Below are positions 30,160 through 33,788 of a stretch of 33,788 nucleotides of DNA, piece after piece (position 1 is the first letter of the stretch; every line of letters starts with the position of its first letter). The position numbers and the translations under genes were made by a program. Origin of the DNA: Porticoccaceae bacterium (GTDB taxonomy: Bacteria; Pseudomonadota; Gammaproteobacteria; Pseudomonadales; Porticoccaceae); assembly GCA_017858295.1 (NCBI GenBank), contig JAFMBU010000003.1, positions 1 through 33,788 on the forward strand, written 5' to 3'. The notes below the pieces were generated by a model. The model searched no databases, was not told the origin of the DNA, and saw nothing but the letters and a program-made list of their open reading frames with translations.

Positions 30160-33100
30160 ATGACAATCCAGCCAGCACCTGATCTACCCAGCGGTCAGCA
30201 AGACTTTCAGCGACTCCAGCTATTGGTCGATCAAACAGCCAGCACTCGGGATAGTTTTAGACTTAGCCGTCAGCTGAGAGAGCTGAGCCAGCAGCATAAG
30301 AGCGGCCGTGATATCAGCTCTGGCTGGCAGCAGTGGCATGCAGCACTGCTCAAAACTCAAGCCTTGACCGACAGCCGTCGCCAGACGATTCCCGCCTTTA
30401 CCTATCCCGAGCTTCCGGTTAGCGCCCGAGCCGATGAAATTGCCGAGCTTTTAAGCAAACACCAGGTGATTGTGGTGGCCGGAGAGACCGGTTCTGGTAA
30501 AACCACCCAGATCCCCAAGATTTGCCTGCAAGCGGGGCGCGGAGTCAGAGGCCTAATTGGCCACACACAGCCGCGACGCATAGCTGCGCGCACCGTGGCC
30601 ACTCGTATTGCCGAGGAGCTGAAAGTCAAAATGGGCGAAGCTGTGGGCTATCAGGTGCGCTTCTCAGATCAGAGCTCACCCAACAGTTTAATCAAGCTGA
30701 TGACCGACGGCATATTGCTGGCAGAGATTCAGCGTGACCGCTTTCTCAGTGCCTATGACACCTTAATTATCGACGAAGCCCATGAGCGCAGCCTGAATAT
30801 TGATTTTTTGCTCGGCTATCTAAAAAATCTGCTGCCCCAGCGCCCTGATCTAAAAGTTATCATCACCTCGGCGACCATTGATGTGGCCAAGTTCTCTAAA
30901 CATTTTAATGACGCACCGGTGGTTGAAGTCTCTGGTCGCAGTTTCCCCGTGGAAATTATCTACAATCACCCGGACGATGTAGAGAGCGATCGCGACCAGA
31001 TGATCGTCGACTGTCTGCAAGATATTCACACCAATCAAAAAGCCGGCGACGTGCTGATTTTTCTCAGCGGCGAGCGAGAAATTCGCGAAGTCAATCTGGC
31101 GATTAAGCGCGCCCAATTACCCCACACCGAAGTCGTACCCCTCTATGCACGACTGAGTCTTGCGGAACAGAGCAAAATCTTTTCGCCCCATCGCGGCCGG
31201 CGCATTGTACTCAGTACTAATGTCGCGGAAACCTCCTTGACAGTGCCCGGGATTCGCTATGTGATCGACACCGGCAGGGCAAGGGTCTCTCGCTATAGCT
31301 TTCGCACCAAAGTCCAGCGGCTGCCCATAGAGGCGATCTCTCAGGCCAGCGCTAACCAGCGTGCTGGGCGCTGTGGTCGAGTTGCAGATGGCGTCTGTTA
31401 CAGGCTCTACTCAGAGGAAGACTTTCAGGGCCGACCCGCCTTTACCGACCCGGAAATAATCCGCACCAATCTGGCAGCGGTGATATTGCAGATGCTGCAT
31501 CTAAGAATTGGCGACATCCGCAACTTCCCCTTTGTGGATCCCCCAGACCAGCGCATGATCAGCGACGGTTTTAAGCTGCTGGAAGAGCTCCAAGCAGTCA
31601 CTCAAGACGACAAATTAAGCAGTCTCGGCAAACGTCTGGTGAATATCCCACTGGATCCCCGCTTTGCCCGCATGCTGCTAGAGAGCGCCAACAATGGCTG
31701 CCTTGCCGAAGTGATGATTATCACCACCGGTCTGAGCATTCAGGACCCCCGTGAGCGCCCCGCGGATAAACAGCAGGCCGCGGATCAGAGTCATAAAAAA
31801 TGGCAGGAGCCCAACTCTGATTTTGTCTCACTGCTAAACCTGTGGCGACATTTTGAAGAACAGCGTCAAAATCTCTCCGGCAATCAATACAGCCGCTACT
31901 GCAAAAGTAACCATGTGTCCTATCTGCGCATGCGCGAATGGCGTGATCTGCACCATCAGGTTCACACCGCCTGTCGTGGGCTCAAGCTGACATCCAATAC
32001 TGAGCCAGCGGAGCAGGATGCAATTCATCGCTCAATCCTTTCGGGACTCTTGGGGCAGGTGGGTATTCTTCAGGACAAGTGGGAATATTTGGGTACTCGC
32101 AATCGCAAATTCTTTATCTTCCCTGGTTCTGGTTTAAGCAAAAAACCACCGAAATGGTTGATGGCCGGCTCGCTGATGGAGACCACCAAACAGTTCGCCC
32201 TAACCGTCGCTAAAATTGACTCCGACTGGCTTGAGCCTCTCGCCGCACACCTGGTGAAAAAGAGCTATAGCGAACCCTTCTACAATAAAAAATCCGGTCA
32301 GGTTATGGCCAAAGAACGCCAGACATTGTTTGGTCTGAGCATTGTGGAAAACAAAAACCGCGTCTATGGTCAGGTTGCACCCCAGGAAGCGCGCAAAGTC
32401 TTTGTTCAGCAGGCACTGGTGGAAGAGGGCTATCGCGGTAAAGGTCAGTTCTATAGTCACAATCACAAGCTGGTGGAAGAGCTTCAGGCTCTGGAAGATC
32501 GCTTCCGACGCCGCGATCTATTGGTCGAGCAACAGGCCATATTCGACTTCTATGATCAGCGGGTTCCCGAGGGTATTTACAATCTCGCCGCCTTTGAAAA
32601 ATGGCGCAAGCAAGCCGAGGCCAAAACCCCCAAATTATTGATGATAGACAAAGAGTATCTATTGCTTCGCGGGCTATCTCAGGACGAACAGGCACAGTTT
32701 CCGGAAACTATTAGCTGCGATGGCATTGCCTATCAGTTGCGCTATCACTTTCAGCCCGGCCATGCAGAAGACGGTGTTAGTGCGGTGGTGCCACTGGCAC
32801 TGTTGCATCAACTGCCACGATACTTCTTTGAATGGCTAGTGCCAGGCATGCTGCGAGACAAATGTATCGCGTTGGTTAAAAGCTTGCCGAAACAGACACG
32901 CCGGCACTTTGTTCCTGTGCCCGACCATGTGGATGTCTTTCTACGCAAAGCCAAGCCCCAGGACCGGCCTCTTACTGAAGTACTTGCGGAACATCTGCGC
33001 AGTGTTAGCGGAGTGATTATTGAACCAGAGCAATGGCGTCAAGCGAGCCTCGACAGCTGGTATCAAATGAATTTTGTGCTCGAGGACGAACAGGGTGCCG

Positions 33101-33788
33101 TTATTGCCATTGCCCGCAGTCTTGAGCAATTACAGCGAGACTTTAAACAGCAAATTAGCCAGGGTCTAGAAAAGGCCGCAGATCAGAGTGCCTCGCGACA
33201 GGGCATCACTGAATGGGACTTTGATGAGTTACCAGAAGAGGTTGCACTGCAACACGGCAAGATAACCATTAAAGCCTGGCCTGCACTGCGCGACTGCGGC
33301 GACTCGGTATCCCTTGAAGTGATGGACAACCCTTTGCAAGCGCAAAAGATCAGTCGTCAAGGGCAGTTGCGGCTGGCCCTGCTGCGCGGTCGCGAGCAGG
33401 TTAAGTATCTAGAGAAAAACCTTTTACGGGGCAAAGACCTTGCTCTGAAGGCGGCAAATGTGGGTGCGCGGCAGCACTTAATCGACCCATTGATCAGTGC
33501 CAGCTTTCAACAGGCTCTATTCTTGGATCAGCAAGTTGTCAGAGGTCAACAGCAATTTGATCAAGCCTATGAGCAGGGCATTAGCCAAGTCGTTGGACTG
33601 GCTCAAGACTACACTGCGTCTATCGAATCACTGTTGCCAGGATTACATGACCTGCAAAAGCAACTGCGATCTATGGGCTTACCGGCTATTTATGCTGCCG
33701 AGGATATCCGCAATCAGCTCGACTGGTTGTTTGCCACAGAGACTCTGTGCAGCGTCACCGATGAAATTATCAGCCACTACCCGCGCTA
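30160..33788 (+). CDS. hrpA: ATP-dependent RNA helicase HrpA, 3' end cut by the window
   Basis: DEAH-box helicase; 1209 codons are visible from ATG 30160 and the frame stays open to the last base, so the protein runs past the edge (HrpA is about 1300 aa). Walker A GETGSGKT is at residues 108-115, DEAH at 205-208 (IDEAHERS), followed by the ITSATID motif III, and motif VI QRAGRCGR in the second RecA lobe. The HrpA-specific C-terminal region includes FPGSGLSKKPPKWLMAGSL. It probably acts in rescue of stalled, collided ribosomes, as known for E. coli HrpA. It starts 9 bp after dnaQ with a weak SD. The window ends in a YPRY-like segment. Confidence 0.95.
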   Translation, partial: MTIQPAPDLPSGQQDFQRLQLLVDQTASTRDSFRLSRQLRELSQQHKSGRDISSGWQQWHAALLKTQALTDSRRQTIPAFTYPELPVSARADEIAELLSKHQVIVVAGETGSGKTTQIPKICLQAGRGVRGLIGHTQPRRIAARTVATRIAEELKVKMGEAVGYQVRFSDQSSPNSLIKLMTDGILLAEIQRDRFLSAYDTLIIDEAHERSLNIDFLLGYLKNLLPQRPDLKVIITSATIDVAKFSKHFNDAPVVEVSGRSFPVEIIYNHPDDVESDRDQMIVDCLQDIHTNQKAGDVLIFLSGEREIREVNLAIKRAQLPHTEVVPLYARLSLAEQSKIFSPHRGRRIVLSTNVAETSLTVPGIRYVIDTGRARVSRYSFRTKVQRLPIEAISQASANQRAGRCGRVADGVCYRLYSEEDFQGRPAFTDPEIIRTNLAAVILQMLHLRIGDIRNFPFVDPPDQRMISDGFKLLEELQAVTQDDKLSSLGKRLVNIPLDPRFARMLLESANNGCLAEVMIITTGLSIQDPRERPADKQQAADQSHKKWQEPNSDFVSLLNLWRHFEEQRQNLSGNQYSRYCKSNHVSYLRMREWRDLHHQVHTACRGLKLTSNTEPAEQDAIHRSILSGLLGQVGILQDKWEYLGTRNRKFFIFPGSGLSKKPPKWLMAGSLMETTKQFALTVAKIDSDWLEPLAAHLVKKSYSEPFYNKKSGQVMAKERQTLFGLSIVENKNRVYGQVAPQEARKVFVQQALVEEGYRGKGQFYSHNHKLVEELQALEDRFRRRDLLVEQQAIFDFYDQRVPEGIYNLAAFEKWRKQAEAKTPKLLMIDKEYLLLRGLSQDEQAQFPETISCDGIAYQLRYHFQPGHAEDGVSAVVPLALLHQLPRYFFEWLVPGMLRDKCIALVKSLPKQTRRHFVPVPDHVDVFLRKAKPQDRPLTEVLAEHLRSVSGVIIEPEQWRQASLDSWYQMNFVLEDEQGAVIAIARSLEQLQRDFKQQISQGLEKAADQSASRQGITEWDFDELPEEVALQHGKITIKAWPALRDCGDSVSLEVMDNPLQAQKISRQGQLRLALLRGREQVKYLEKNLLRGKDLALKAANVGARQHLIDPLISASFQQALFLDQQVVRGQQQFDQAYEQGISQVVGLAQDYTASIESLLPGLHDLQKQLRSMGLPAIYAAEDIRNQLDWLFATETLCSVTDEIISHYPR

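Noticed and set aside
32303..32695. 130-aa minus-strand frame opposite hrpA
   Set aside because: The plus strand is open for 1209 codons with DEAH helicase motifs on both sides; the minus frame is a shadow.

Overview
The window looks like chromosome from a marine-type gammaproteobacterium, perhaps Cellvibrionales (SAR92/Porticoccaceae, Spongiibacter or Halieaceae-like). The evidence is the gene order tRNA-Leu-tig-clpP-clpX-lon-hupB-ppiD (as in Pseudomonas and relatives), the order mltD-yafS-like-rnhA-dnaQ, a LiuR-controlled leucine catabolic gene, a large TonB-dependent receptor and a VPLPA/PEP-CTERM protein. The taxonomic call is inference from gene content; no search was run.

Layout. (1) 28-1611, minus strand: liuR-ivd, the start of a leucine/isovalerate operon that continues off the left edge, with a clear LiuR-type palindrome at its promoter. 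(2) 1744-12275: an accessory catabolic block. It holds a GntR/UTRA regulator (minus) and then, on the plus strand, a family III CoA-transferase, an HMG-CoA-lyase-family enzyme, the two subunits of an ATP-dependent hydantoinase/oxoprolinase (HyuA, HyuB), a TonB-dependent receptor and a cysteine hydrolase of the isochorismatase/N-carbamoylsarcosine-amidase fold. Together these suggest import of a small molecule, ATP-driven opening of a cyclic amide or imide, removal of an amide or carbamoyl group, CoA activation and C-C cleavage. The substrate is unknown, and this block is the best candidate for an undescribed system. (3) 12350-15826: a flavin reductase and fadH on the minus strand, with a divergent TetR regulator whose promoter contains a perfect palindrome and which probably makes a leaderless mRNA. 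(4) 16134-17230: a VPLPA-CTERM secreted protein convergent with a small acidic lipoprotein, separated by a bidirectional terminator. (5) 17516-26162: tRNA-Leu(UAG) followed by the protein quality-control set tig, clpP, clpX, lon, hupB, ppiD. (6) 26325-33788: mltD (minus), then a yafS-like methyltransferase, rnhA, dnaQ and the 5' 1209 codons of hrpA, cut by the window end.

Non-coding structure is rich. There are four good intrinsic terminators, paired hairpins at the predicted 5' end of the clpP transcript, a duplicated 10-bp palindrome at the hupB promoter, a hairpin in the lon leader, an A-rich leader in front of the TonB receptor, and two short tandem-repeat arrays (14-bp and about 15-bp units). 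Each array starts at the stop codon of a gene in a convergent intergenic gap. I saw no CRISPR array, insertion sequence, phage gene or rRNA.
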